From an archaeon GW2011_AR5 (GTDB lineage: Archaea; Aenigmatarchaeota; Aenigmatarchaeia; GW2011-AR5), in NCBI GenBank assembly GCA_000806115.1, contig JWKQ01000001.1:89784-153783 (forward strand): DNA of 64,000 nt, written 5' to 3'. The position numbers were made by a program, and so were the translations under genes. Each line of letters starts with the position of its first letter. Position 1 is the first letter of the stretch. The notes under the pieces were generated by a model. It saw only the letters and a program-made list of their open reading frames with translations, was not told the origin of the DNA and made no database searches. Shown here one piece after another: positions 1 through 7,990 of this stretch.

Positions 1-186
1 GCCGTGTACTCTCCGCACATAGAGCAGCAAATTGCGTGCCGTGCAACGATGGAGAAGGCGGGATTCAAAAGCGTCATAACGATAGAGAACTCGCAGAAGG
101 AGTGGAGCAGCGTCCACGGCTTCACGCATCCGGTGCCCAGCCAGACAGTGCACACGGGATTCCTCACTTTCGGACGGAAAGAGTAA
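1..186 (+). CDS. trmI: tRNA (adenine-57/58-N1)-methyltransferase, C-terminal end (5' part outside window)
   Basis: The frame is open from base 1, so only the last 61 codons are seen. The fragment ends 'HTGFLTFGRK' and begins 'VYSPHIEQ'. Both match the C-terminal beta-strand and the 'SP..EQ' segment of the TrmI class of SAM-dependent methyltransferases, which make m1A in the T-loop of tRNA. The SAM-binding core lies upstream of the window, so the call rests on these end motifs only. It converges on the HEPN gene with 2 nt between the stop codons. Confidence 0.7.
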   Translation, partial: AVYSPHIEQQIACRATMEKAGFKSVITIENSQKEWSSVHGFTHPVPSQTVHTGFLTFGRKE

Positions 187-188
187 CT

Positions 189-599
189 CTATTTGATATT
201 CTTTTTCAATTTTACGAAAACCTCTTTTATATCCCTGATCGCGCTAAGGAGTACAGCTTCATCAAAATTCTCTCCATAATAAATTGAAGAATTTCTCAAC
301 AGACGCGACCTGTCAAAGACCCGGTAGGATTTGTTATCCTTTATCACATCCCTAAGATAATACCCAAGGCAATAATGATTCTTAACCTTAAAACCGGCAT
401 CGTACATCAGGGCATGAAGAAGCTCAAGCAAGGCGTCATAATAATTTGTGAAAAACACGGATGCGTTATTTTTATCGATAAGAATTTTTTCAAGGACCTT
501 CATGGTTTTTTCTGCCTGATTCACAAGAAAAACAGCCCTTTTCCTGTTCGCAGTTATCTTTACAGAGTTGCCTTCCCTGACGCATGTATTCCAGTCCAT
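189..599 (-). CDS. HEPN-domain protein, partner of the nucleotidyltransferase
   Basis: This is a 136-aa all-helical protein. Near residues 100-110 it has 'RLLRNSSIYYG', which fits the Arg-containing HEPN motif in its variant form with Tyr in place of His. Its ATG overlaps the stop of the upstream nucleotidyltransferase by one base (TGATG), so the two are translationally coupled. In MNT/HEPN toxin-antitoxin modules the HEPN protein is usually the RNase toxin and is silenced by (oligo)AMPylation by its partner. That role is inferred from the gene pair, since the variant motif makes catalytic activity uncertain. Confidence 0.75.
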   Translation of the reverse strand: MDWNTCVREGNSVKITANRKRAVFLVNQAEKTMKVLEKILIDKNNASVFFTNYYDALLELLHALMYDAGFKVKNHYCLGYYLRDVIKDNKSYRVFDRSRLLRNSSIYYGENFDEAVLLSAIRDIKEVFVKLKKNIK

Positions 600-1141
600 C
601 AGCTCACGTCCAGCCTTCCTGAAATCACAATTCCATTTCTCAGACCATCGTAGATGCTTGGGTTCTCTTTTCTTAATTTCATGAATTCCTCTTTGCTGAA
701 TCTGAACAGCTGAATTTCCTGCCTGAATTTCTTTTCAAAGTTGCTTATGTCTGCGTCTTTTTTTGATTCTGTGATGACTGCTATGTCTATATCGCTCCCT
801 TCCACTGCTTCGCCTGTTGCGCGAGAGCCAAAAAGCAACACCGCCGGATAACCATAGAATTTGTCAAGAAATTCCAGCAACCCGGAATCTTCAAGCCTTA
901 ACACCATGTCAAATTTCATGAACAGGCGGAATTTTCTACTCTCCCTGTTTGCCCTGTACAAACTCCGGGCACCAAACTTCTTCTCTTCTATTATACCTTC
1001 TTTTTTTAGCTCATCAATATATTTCTTTGTAGAAGGCGGACCAAGCTTGAGCTTTTCCGACAGCTCTTTCCATCCGAATTCCCTTGACGGATTCGACAAA
1101 AAAACCGAAAGCACCCTGTAGAAGTTATATTTTTGTAACAT
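599..1141 (-). CDS. winged-HTH nucleotidyltransferase (MNT antitoxin-type)
   Basis: Protein of 180 aa. Residues 1-75 look like a winged helix-turn-helix ('GPPSTKKYIDELKKEGII'). Residues about 95-125 hold the minimal nucleotidyltransferase motif 'LFGSRATGEAVEGSDIDIAV' (GSxxxG...SDxDxxV). The fused DNA-binding domain suggests the protein represses its own promoter as well as modifying the HEPN toxin. An inverted repeat lies between the TATA box and the ATG, as expected for autoregulation. First gene of the two-gene leftward operon. Confidence 0.85.
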   Translation of the reverse strand: MLQKYNFYRVLSVFLSNPSREFGWKELSEKLKLGPPSTKKYIDELKKEGIIEEKKFGARSLYRANRESRKFRLFMKFDMVLRLEDSGLLEFLDKFYGYPAVLLFGSRATGEAVEGSDIDIAVITESKKDADISNFEKKFRQEIQLFRFSKEEFMKLRKENPSIYDGLRNGIVISGRLDVS

Positions 1142-1143
1142 AG

Positions 1144-1175
1144 GTTATAATTATATAACAAAAAGTATAAAAAGA
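1144..1175 (-). promoter_or_regulatory. promoter and operator-like inverted repeat of the MNT/HEPN operon
   Basis: Reading leftward, a TATA-like stretch (TTTTTATACTT, about 1165-1175) lies about 27 nt before the ATG at 1141. The inverted repeat GTTATA-ATTA-TATAAC (1144-1159) fills the space down to the start codon. A repressor bound there would cover the transcription start. The binding protein is inferred to be the winged-HTH domain of the first gene. Confidence 0.45.
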
Positions 1176-1188
1176 TAAAAATTCAATT

Positions 1189-1307
1189 GGGTTCGCGGAG
1201 ATTTGAACTCCGGCCACGAGGTTTTTCTTTCCTTCTTTTGGTTAAGTTTTTCTTCCCAAGAAAAGGTTACCCGAACCTCGAATCCTACCAAGCTAGACTA
1301 CGAACCC
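1189..1307 (-). tRNA. tRNA-Pro(CGG) with a 47-nt intron
   Basis: On the minus strand the acceptor stem GGGTTCG/CGAACCC closes a full cloverleaf: D arm GTC...GAT, anticodon stem CGAGG/CCTCG, T arm CGGAG-TTCAAAT-CTCCG, discriminator A. The anticodon loop reads TTCGGG and is then interrupted, giving anticodon CGG with an intron at the canonical 37/38 position. Exons total 72 nt and the intron 47 nt. The intron contains a hairpin of TTTTCTT-GGG-AAGAAAA type. CCA is not encoded. Splicing by the archaeal endonuclease at a bulge-helix-bulge is expected; I did not fold it formally. Confidence 0.9.
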
Positions 1308-1358
1308 GTCTAAAGTTCAGATGACAATACTAACTTATTTAGTTTTAAAAGCATCACG

Positions 1359-1574
1359 GTGCTTCCGAAAAACTCCTACCATCGGCGTGCAAACGTGACG
1401 TTTCAGGGAAAATTCTTTGTCGAGGACTGGATACATCCGTTCGTTCATACTTTTTCGGATTTTGTCGTCGAAAGCGTCGAGGAGATAGAAAATATCAAGA
1501 ACGACGTCCTGTCCGGGAAAATAAAAGGGATAGACATAATTGACAAGGCAATAGAGCACAGGGAAAAATTCTGA
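1359..1574 (+). CDS. small hypothetical protein
   Basis: A 71-aa ORF beginning at GTG. I do not recognise the family. The second half has clear coding character (purine-first codons, 'VESVEEIENIKNDVLSGKIK', acidic/basic amphipathic helix). An opposite-strand ORF overlaps it but has poorer codon character. An AT-rich TTTAGTTTTAAAAG lies about 20 nt upstream and may be the promoter. It converges on the helicase gene with 3 nt between stops. Confidence 0.45.
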   Translation: MLPKNSYHRRANVTFQGKFFVEDWIHPFVHTFSDFVVESVEEIENIKNDVLSGKIKGIDIIDKAIEHREKF

Positions 1575-1577
1575 CGT

Positions 1578-3758
1578 TCATTCTGCGCTCTGCCTGACTT
1601 CCTTGGCAACCTTCGGGCCCAGCAGCTTTGCCAGCGTCGTCTCGTCCGTTTTCTTTATATCTGATAGGCTCTTTATGCCGGCGCTGAACAGCTTCCTTGC
1701 GCGGACGCGCCCGACGCCTTTCAATGTGACTAATTTCAGCAGCTCCTCCTTCACGCCGTGCTTCACCTGCATCCTGACCTTGTTTATGTTGTTCGCTATC
1801 TCCTTTATGCCCAGCAGCACCGCCAGCTCGCTCGCCGAGTACAGCATCCACTCCGCATTCGCGGTTTTGTTGTAAAGTTCGCCCGGAGTCACGCCGAATT
1901 TTTCCATGATCTTGTCCTCGCCAGACTCGTTCGTCCATTCCTTCAGCATCAGCGCCGTCTTGAATGAGCTGAGGAAATCCTCGTATTCCACGTCCCATAC
2001 GTCCGGCGGCTCGATGTCGCTCCTTGCAAGCTGGTCCTCCACGTCCTCGTACTCGCTCTTGCGCACAGCAAGCAGCGGCTTCATCTCGATGCACTGGCAT
2101 ATGGTCATCAGGTTCTGCACGGTGCTGTCCTCTTCTGTGATGACTGATAAAATAAAATTCGCGGAAACCGGGTCTATGTAGAGCTCGCTCACGCGCTTGC
2201 CAAGCCGCGTCGCCTTCAACGAGACGTCCTGCGTCAGCTGGAATGCCGGCATGAACTCCTTCGAGATGAACTCGCTCTTGTCGCCTACGAGTATGAACTT
2301 GTAGCTCTCGAGCTCGTCTATTATGCGGTCTATCTTTCCCGATATGCTCGCTATGTCCCCGTATTGTTTTGCGAAAAACGTCCGGAGGAAGAACGACTCC
2401 AGTTCGCTGCGCGTGTGCACGTAGCCGGAAGATATGAGCGCGAGTATGTATATGCGGAGCGTGCGCTCGATTCCCAGCTTGGAATATATCGGCTCGGCAT
2501 CGCCTTCAACGTACCTTTCCCACAGCTGCTTCGCCTCGCCCTTATTCTTTGCAAGAAGGATTGCCTCGCCCTCCGTGTCGTACTTCGGACGCCCCGCGCG
2601 CCCGAACATCTGGTGCACTTCTATGACCGGGAGATATGCAGAGCCGTAGCTGCCTGAGAACCTCTTCGTGTCGCGTATCGCAACGCGGTATGCCGGAAGG
2701 TTCATGCCGAACGCGAGCGTCGGCGTTGCGGCGAGCACTTTTATCAAGCCGGACTTGAAGCCGTCCTCGATTGCCTTGCGCTGCTTGGCAACAAGCCCTG
2801 CATGGTGGAATGCGCATCCGTTCTCCAATATGCGCGCGAGCCTACGGCACTGCTTTGTCGGTGCGCCTAGCGCGTTTTCCACGCCGTCTGCAAGCTCTTT
2901 CAGCGAGCTTCGCTCGCCCGCAGAGATCAGCTTTCTTACGTCCTTGGAGATGCGCTCCGCCGCAGCCTCGGCATTCCGCCTGGTAGAAACAAAAACAAGG
3001 GTTTGCTTGCCTTTCTCTATGGTGTCAAGGCACAGGGAAACGTCAGCCTCGCCTTTTCCGCTGATAGCCGACGGACGCGAACCGCTTTTCCTATCCCTGA
3101 ACTCAAGCTTGAACTTTTCGCCATCAGGATACATCACCCCGCGGTGAAGCTTTACAGGGCGATAGTCGCTCTCAACAAGCTGGGCCCCGAGCCAGCCCGC
3201 TATCTCCTTTGAATTCTCAATCGTGGCAGACAAAGCAATAATCTGGCTCTTCGTCATTCCCATAAGCTGGGTAAGCACGACTTCAAGCGTGGGACCGCGC
3301 GACGGGTCGTCGATGAGATGAATCTCGTCGCTGATGATGAGGGAGATGTCCTTCGTCCACGGCGCCGCGTGTCGCAGGAGCGAGTCCATCTTCTCGTTTG
3401 AAAGTATGATAAGGTCGTAGCTGCCGAGCCAGCCGTCCGTCTCGTCCATGTCGCCTGTCGCGACTGCAACCCGCATCCCTATTTTCTTGTACTTGCTGAA
3501 GTCGCTGTACTTCTCGCTGGCGAGCGCCCTCAGCGGCACCAGATATACGGACTTCTTCCCGTCGAGAAAATTCCTGAGGATTGCCATCTCTGCAATGAGC
3601 GTTTTGCCGGAAGCGGTCGGCGACGCAACCACCAGGTTCTTTCCCTCGAGCAGCCCCTTCTTCACGGCGAGCACCTGGGGAGGATTGAGCTCGGTTATGC
3701 CATCCGTCTTCAGGAGCGCCGTGATTTTCTCGGGCATGCCCAGCTTTTCAACAAGCAT
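1578..3758 (-). CDS. hel308: Hel308-type superfamily 2 DNA helicase
   Basis: Protein of 726 aa, the usual Hel308 size. Visible in order: Q-motif region, Walker A 'ASPTASGKT' (about 45-53), 'PLRALASEK' (Ia), DEIH box (about 145), 'SAT' (III), 'FVSTRRNAE' (IV), 'ATPTLAFGMNLPA' (V), 'QMFGRAGRPKYDTEG' (VI), then winged-helix and ratchet regions. A C-terminal helix-hairpin-helix is present ('LKGVGRVRARKLFSAGI'). Hel308 is a 3'-5' ATP-dependent helicase acting at stalled or recombining forks in archaea. A TATA-like CTATTTATC lies about 27 nt before the ATG with no Shine-Dalgarno site, so the transcript is probably leaderless. Confidence 0.93.
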   Translation of the reverse strand: MLVEKLGMPEKITALLKTDGITELNPPQVLAVKKGLLEGKNLVVASPTASGKTLIAEMAILRNFLDGKKSVYLVPLRALASEKYSDFSKYKKIGMRVAVATGDMDETDGWLGSYDLIILSNEKMDSLLRHAAPWTKDISLIISDEIHLIDDPSRGPTLEVVLTQLMGMTKSQIIALSATIENSKEIAGWLGAQLVESDYRPVKLHRGVMYPDGEKFKLEFRDRKSGSRPSAISGKGEADVSLCLDTIEKGKQTLVFVSTRRNAEAAAERISKDVRKLISAGERSSLKELADGVENALGAPTKQCRRLARILENGCAFHHAGLVAKQRKAIEDGFKSGLIKVLAATPTLAFGMNLPAYRVAIRDTKRFSGSYGSAYLPVIEVHQMFGRAGRPKYDTEGEAILLAKNKGEAKQLWERYVEGDAEPIYSKLGIERTLRIYILALISSGYVHTRSELESFFLRTFFAKQYGDIASISGKIDRIIDELESYKFILVGDKSEFISKEFMPAFQLTQDVSLKATRLGKRVSELYIDPVSANFILSVITEEDSTVQNLMTICQCIEMKPLLAVRKSEYEDVEDQLARSDIEPPDVWDVEYEDFLSSFKTALMLKEWTNESGEDKIMEKFGVTPGELYNKTANAEWMLYSASELAVLLGIKEIANNINKVRMQVKHGVKEELLKLVTLKGVGRVRARKLFSAGIKSLSDIKKTDETTLAKLLGPKVAKEVRQSAE

Positions 3759-3798
3759 GGTGGTATTTTGTCAAAAAAAGATAAATAGTAGCGAGACG

Positions 3799-4629
3799 TT
3801 AACGGAAATCGTTGCGTCTGAGCGAGCTCGCGAGGATGGATGAGCAGCCACTGGATTCAACGACAGAGAGAAGATATTTTTCCGCGTGGTCTCTGTCCAG
3901 CGCATTGACTGCATGCCCCAGTCTGTAGATATGATCCGGGGACATGCTGCAGTCTATCCCTTCGCCATTGTTGTATACCTTCACAAGGGTTCTTTCAATT
4001 ATCCCGATTGCGCGAGGGCTATTAGGATAAAGGAACGGCTTTCCCTCATTCCTTATGACGAATTTTGCAAGATCGCCTGCGTCGCCGGCAAGCATGAAAT
4101 ATTCCATGGAGGACTCGTCGCCTATGCTATACAGCGCGTCCTTCAGGTCGTCCGGCAGCCTGCCAGTGGACACGCCCCTTTCTATTATCGCGTCCCTTGC
4201 GACGGGGATGCTTATAAACCCGAGCGCGCCGGCTGCGTACCGTGAGAAATTTTCCTCCCCATTTTCCGGATTCACAACAATCGAACGCAGCTTCTGTTCG
4301 GCTTCCGGCGTGCCTATGTGCCTCAAAGCTGCCATCGAACCGCCCACCACACGTTCGTCGTTTGGATATGTTCTCGCGAAGTTCAGCAATTCTTCGATCT
4401 GCGCATTGTCGCCCGGCCGGGTCGCATTTATTGATTTTATTGCCCTGTCATAGGATCTCGCTCTTTCACGGCTGGCGGCTAATTTAGGATCAAGCCTTTC
4501 CTCTATGCGCCTCGCCCTTGCGTTCCAGACACGTTCATAATTTTCCGGGCCTATGCTGCCAAAGTCATATGCAAGCGCGCCCACTCCGGCGAGCACCAAT
4601 ACAGCAAAAGACTTTCTTACGAGCCCCAT
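3799..4629 (-). CDS. secreted or membrane-anchored alpha-helical (HEAT-like) repeat protein
   Basis: I use the ATG at 4629 ('MGLVRKSFAVLVLAGVGALAYD') rather than the longer ORF. It follows the prenyl synthase stop by one base and gives a proper signal peptide or signal anchor. The 276-aa protein continues with repeated helical units such as 'ERVVGGSMAALRHIGTPEAEQKL' and 'NFSRYAAGALGFISIPVARDAI', resembling HEAT/armadillo repeats. No enzyme motif is seen. It probably shares a transcript with the GGPP synthase. Function unknown. Confidence 0.7.
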   Translation of the reverse strand: MGLVRKSFAVLVLAGVGALAYDFGSIGPENYERVWNARARRIEERLDPKLAASRERARSYDRAIKSINATRPGDNAQIEELLNFARTYPNDERVVGGSMAALRHIGTPEAEQKLRSIVVNPENGEENFSRYAAGALGFISIPVARDAIIERGVSTGRLPDDLKDALYSIGDESSMEYFMLAGDAGDLAKFVIRNEGKPFLYPNSPRAIGIIERTLVKVYNNGEGIDCSMSPDHIYRLGHAVNALDRDHAEKYLLSVVESSGCSSILASSLRRNDFR

Positions 4630-4630
4630 A

Positions 4631-5641
4631 TCATTTCTTCCTGTTGACAAGATAATCTGCGAAAAAAACAAGCAGTTCGTTCAGCTCGGGCACGGATTTT
4701 GCGGTTTCCATCGCTTGCCCCTTCAATCCATCAGCCTTTTTCCTTGCATAGTCTGTTGAGCCGTACTTCTCGAAAAGATGCTTCGCCACAAGCACGTCCT
4801 CGCCGGAGGTTTCCTCTGGTTTTTTGTTTAATATCACGAGAAGCTCCCTTTTCTCCGTCTCGCTGCATTTTCCAAGGCAGTGAATTACGAGTATGCTCTT
4901 CTTGCCTTCCTTGATGTCACGTCCTATCTCGCCGCGCCCCTTGCCTTCGGTCAGGTCCAGCACGTCGTCAGCTATCTGGAATGCCGGGCCGATTGCCATG
5001 CCGAACTCGACAAGCTTCGGAATCAGCTCCTTCCTGCCTGCAAGAATGGCAGCGCCAACCATCGGCACGGTAAGGTAGTGGGCGGTCTTGCCTATTACCA
5101 TGTCCATGTAGTCCTTTTCGCTTGGCGAAGCCGAGCGCATGTTGATGTCCATTGCCTGCCCTTCTGCCGTCCTAAGCGAGGTTTGGACCATCGCCTCAAG
5201 CAGGTCCATTGTCTTTTCATTGTCCACGCCGTACTTTCTCGAATTAAGAATCAATTCATAGACTTTCTGCGCCATGTAGTCGCCGGCGTTTATTGCATGA
5301 GCCAGCCCGTACTTTACCCACATTGCCGGCTTGTCTCTTCTTACTTTGTCCCCGTCCTCGATGTCATCGTGCACCAAAAACCAGTTATGAAGGACTTCGC
5401 ATGCGGCGGCAAAAGGGAGAATCTTCGCGTCTTTTTCCGCAGACGACGCACTTCGTGCGTCTTTCGACATCAGCGCCTCGTAGGTTAATATTGCGAGCAG
5501 GGGACGCAGCCGCTTGCCGCCCGTGTCCATGTGGTAGCGCACAGCGTCATGGAGGTTCGGTACATCTCCGCTGAAAACCTCTTCAATCTCCTTGTCTATG
5601 AGATGTCCTTTCTCCCTTGCCAGGCGCTCGATGTCTATCAT
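4631..5641 (-). CDS. polyprenyl (geranylgeranyl-type) diphosphate synthase
   Basis: Protein of 336 aa from ATG 5641 ('MIDIERLAREKG'); the longer ORF start adds an unlikely leader. Family landmarks are 'GGKRLRP', the first Asp-rich motif in 'LVHDDIEDGD' and the second in 'FQIADDVLDL'. The enzyme condenses isopentenyl diphosphate onto allylic diphosphates to make the C20 or longer chains of archaeal ether lipids. Chain length depends on residues before the first Asp motif and is not assigned here. It is divergent from the S26e gene. Confidence 0.9.
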   Translation of the reverse strand: MIDIERLAREKGHLIDKEIEEVFSGDVPNLHDAVRYHMDTGGKRLRPLLAILTYEALMSKDARSASSAEKDAKILPFAAACEVLHNWFLVHDDIEDGDKVRRDKPAMWVKYGLAHAINAGDYMAQKVYELILNSRKYGVDNEKTMDLLEAMVQTSLRTAEGQAMDINMRSASPSEKDYMDMVIGKTAHYLTVPMVGAAILAGRKELIPKLVEFGMAIGPAFQIADDVLDLTEGKGRGEIGRDIKEGKKSILVIHCLGKCSETEKRELLVILNKKPEETSGEDVLVAKHLFEKYGSTDYARKKADGLKGQAMETAKSVPELNELLVFFADYLVNRKK

Positions 5642-5710
5642 AAAACCACTTTGGGCAAAAAGCTTAAGAACAAACCAGAACTCGCAAAAATCCGCCATGA
5701 ATCCGAAAAT

Positions 5711-5772
5711 CTTAATATACGAGGCTGTCTATAATATCAATCAGAACAGAGGCGCGATAGCGCTGTGGAGGT
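5711..5772 (+). promoter_or_regulatory. promoter and Shine-Dalgarno site of the S26e gene
   Basis: A TATA-like CTTAATATAC lies at 5711-5720 and a strong GGAGGT at 5767-5772, 8 nt before the ATG. The gene is therefore transcribed with a leader, unlike many neighbours that look leaderless. Confidence 0.6.
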
Positions 5773-5780
5773 AATTAGTC

Positions 5781-6050
5781 ATGTCTGCCCCTTACAGGCG
5801 AGGATACACGCACACGAAATCGAAAGGAAAGGAGAGCACGGTGGTATGCACCTACTGCGGACGGCAGGTGCCCAGATGGAAGACATTCGTGCAGTACAGG
5901 GGGTTCAGGATAAGCGACCCAACCCTCAGGAAACAGATAGATCCGAGGCGGGTGAGCGGATTCTCGTCCAAGATGTATGTCTGCCCGTCGTGCGCCAGGT
6001 ACAGGGGCATCGTCCAGGTGGGACGGTCGCGCAAGAGCAGGCGGGGCTGA
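5781..6050 (+). CDS. rps26e: 30S ribosomal protein S26e
   Basis: Protein of 89 aa, basic, with a zinc ribbon formed by 'CTYCGRQVPRWK' (about 24-35) and 'MYVCPSCARYRG' (about 68-79), and the Arg/Lys-rich end 'GRSRKSRRG'. The spacing, the 'VP.K' after the first CxxC and the 'YVCxSCA' motif are those of S26e. S26e is found in eukaryotes and only some archaeal lineages, so it is informative about phylogeny. The GGAGGT site supports this start. Confidence 0.88.
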   Translation: MSAPYRRGYTHTKSKGKESTVVCTYCGRQVPRWKTFVQYRGFRISDPTLRKQIDPRRVSGFSSKMYVCPSCARYRGIVQVGRSRKSRRG

Positions 6051-6100
6051 CTGCCTTAAGGCCAAAAGAAAATATTAACGGCGGCCTGCCAGCGCAAGCT

Positions 6101-6252
6101 GGTGCAAAAAATGAAAATAATATCCGAAGACAAGGTTTGTAGGGATCCCATTTCTTTTGGGGTAAAACCTAGACCTTTTCTTCGTAAGACGTTGTGAAGC
6201 ACGGCTTCACGACGCACATTGAGCTTTGCTCGAATGATGAAAGGGATCGGTA
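6101..6252 (+). promoter_or_regulatory. multi-branched structured leader upstream of the pilus ATPase gene
   Basis: The 200-bp gap before the ATPase holds nested inverted repeats. An outer pair GATCCC-a-TTTC (from 6145) / GAAAGGGATC (ends 6248) encloses a small GGT-AAA-ACC hairpin, an 11-bp hairpin CGTTGTGAAGC-ACG-GCTTCACGACG (6190-6214, one G-T pair), and CATT-GAGC-TTT-GCTC-g-AATG (6217-6236). It ends 4 nt before the ATG, so it could mask or present the translation start. Regulation is inferred; the pairings are read directly. Confidence 0.5.
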
Positions 6253-7938
6253 ATGCTGAACAAAATCAAAAAAGCGAAATCGCACCCGGCGCTAAGGGGC
6301 GCGCTTTACAAGAAGATGCATCATCAGGCGCCGCTGACGCCCACTACTCGCGCGGGACAGCTGCTTGCCACGCTCAGGAAGGGCGACGAAACGAAATTCA
6401 AGATAGCGCCCGCACGTTCTTTTGTGACAGTCCCCGCTCCCGCAGAGATGAAAGGCGGGAACCTTGTATATCCCCTTCTAAGGCCCTACGCTTACGCAAA
6501 CATACGCTACGACAACAAGGAGAACACACTGATTTACGACGTTATCGAGCCGAGGCTCAACGAGAGGGAACAATTCATGCTTAACAAGCTCCACGAAGGG
6601 CTGATCCAGATTATAGACGTCAGCCTCGGGGACATCAAGGAACGCGACAAGGTGCTCAATTTCCTGGAGAAAAGCGTAAACAGGCTGCTGGACGAGTACA
6701 ACTTCAAGCTCACCGAGAAGGAGTATGTAAAAGTGATGTACTTCATTTTCCGCGACTTAGTCGGGCTGAACAAAATAGAGGCTCTCATGAGCGACCCGTA
6801 CATCGAAGACATAGGATGCGACGGGGTTGGAATCCCCGTTTACGTCGTGCACCAGAAATTCGGCTCGGTAAAGACGAACATCGTTTATTCCGACATCAAG
6901 GAACTCCGGGAATTCGTCACAAAACTGGCGGAGCGCTGCGACAGATACATCTCTTATGCCGACCCGCTGCTCGACGGCACGCTGCCTGACGGCGCAAGAG
7001 TGCAGGCATCGCTCGCGAGCGACGTCACAACCCGCGGGCCCACCTACTCGATAAGAAAGTTTAAGGAAGAGCCACTGTCGCCTGTCGACATGATACGGCT
7101 GAACACCGCTTCCGCCGAGATGCTGGCGTACCTCTGGTTTCTGGTTGAAAACGGCATCAACATACTGATAACGGGGGGCGTAGCCACGGGCAAGACATCT
7201 CTGCTCAACAGCCTCGCCTTCTTCATCCTCCCCGAAGCCAAGATAGTGAGCATTGAAGATACGCGCGAACTAAACCTCCCGCACGAGAACTGGATTCCCG
7301 GCGTCGCGAGAGTCGGCTTCACCGGCACCGGAGTCGGCGAGGTCACGATGTTCGAGCTCCTGAGAGAAAGCTTTAGGCAGAACCCTGACTATCTCATAGT
7401 CGGGGAAATCCGAGGCAAGGAAGCGTACGTCATGTTCCAGGGCATGGCGTCAGGACACCCGTCCATAAGCACCATGCACGCCGGCGGCGTCGAGGACCTC
7501 ATGAAAAGACTGCAAACGAAGCCCATAAACCTGTCGGTCGGGCTGATTGAATCATTGGACATGGTCATAGTCATGGTGCACTCGAGGGAGAAGGGCAAGT
7601 CGGCAAGGCGCGTGAAGGAGATAGTGGAGATAGAGAGCATAGACATAAACACGGGGTCGCCTCTAGTGACGAAGTCTTTCGTATGGATTCCCGCCAACGA
7701 CGTCTACGAATACAGGGCGAACTCGTGGCTGCTCAACAAGGTGTCGACTGAAAAAGGCATACCGATGAACATCATTATAAAGGAAATCGCAAAAAGGAAG
7801 AAGTTCCTGACATGGCTCTACGAGAACAACATAACCAACATGAGAGAGCTGGCAAGATACACGTCGCTGTACCACAGGAGCCCGGAGAAGATTTCGAGGC
7901 TGCTGGCAGGCGAGAAGCTCGGCGAAGACGAGATGTAA
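6253..7938 (+). CDS. type IV pilus/archaellum-type secretion ATPase (GspE/FlaI/TadA family)
   Basis: Protein of 561 aa. It has an N-terminal domain of about 240 residues, Walker A 'ITGGVATGKTS' (about 305-315), the Asp box around 'IEDTRELNLPHENW', Walker B 'YLIVGEIRGKEAYV', and the His box 'GHPSISTMHAGG'. These hexameric cytoplasmic ATPases drive pilin extraction and assembly through the membrane platform protein. The next three genes (KaiC-like ATPase and two platform proteins) form one operon with it, and pilin-like genes lie at 11, 29-35 and 42-43 kb. Confidence 0.93.
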   Translation: MLNKIKKAKSHPALRGALYKKMHHQAPLTPTTRAGQLLATLRKGDETKFKIAPARSFVTVPAPAEMKGGNLVYPLLRPYAYANIRYDNKENTLIYDVIEPRLNEREQFMLNKLHEGLIQIIDVSLGDIKERDKVLNFLEKSVNRLLDEYNFKLTEKEYVKVMYFIFRDLVGLNKIEALMSDPYIEDIGCDGVGIPVYVVHQKFGSVKTNIVYSDIKELREFVTKLAERCDRYISYADPLLDGTLPDGARVQASLASDVTTRGPTYSIRKFKEEPLSPVDMIRLNTASAEMLAYLWFLVENGINILITGGVATGKTSLLNSLAFFILPEAKIVSIEDTRELNLPHENWIPGVARVGFTGTGVGEVTMFELLRESFRQNPDYLIVGEIRGKEAYVMFQGMASGHPSISTMHAGGVEDLMKRLQTKPINLSVGLIESLDMVIVMVHSREKGKSARRVKEIVEIESIDINTGSPLVTKSFVWIPANDVYEYRANSWLLNKVSTEKGIPMNIIIKEIAKRKKFLTWLYENNITNMRELARYTSLYHRSPEKISRLLAGEKLGEDEM

Positions 7939-7943
7939 ATACA

Positions 7944-7961
7944 GCATTTCGAACGAAATGC
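7944..7961. repeat. perfect intergenic palindrome
   Basis: GCATTTCG-AA-CGAAATGC is an 8-bp stem with a 2-nt centre, 6 nt after the ATPase stop and 30 nt before the next start. It may act as an internal processing or attenuation site in the pilus operon. It is one of many short perfect hairpins in intergenic gaps of this window. Confidence 0.6.
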
Positions 7962-7990
7962 CCGCAACGAAAAAAGAAAATATTAATTAG

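Noticed and set aside
1495-2100. 201-aa minus-strand ORF
   Set aside because: It lies in another frame of the hel308 gene, is low in complexity and rich in Arg/Gly, a typical shadow ORF.
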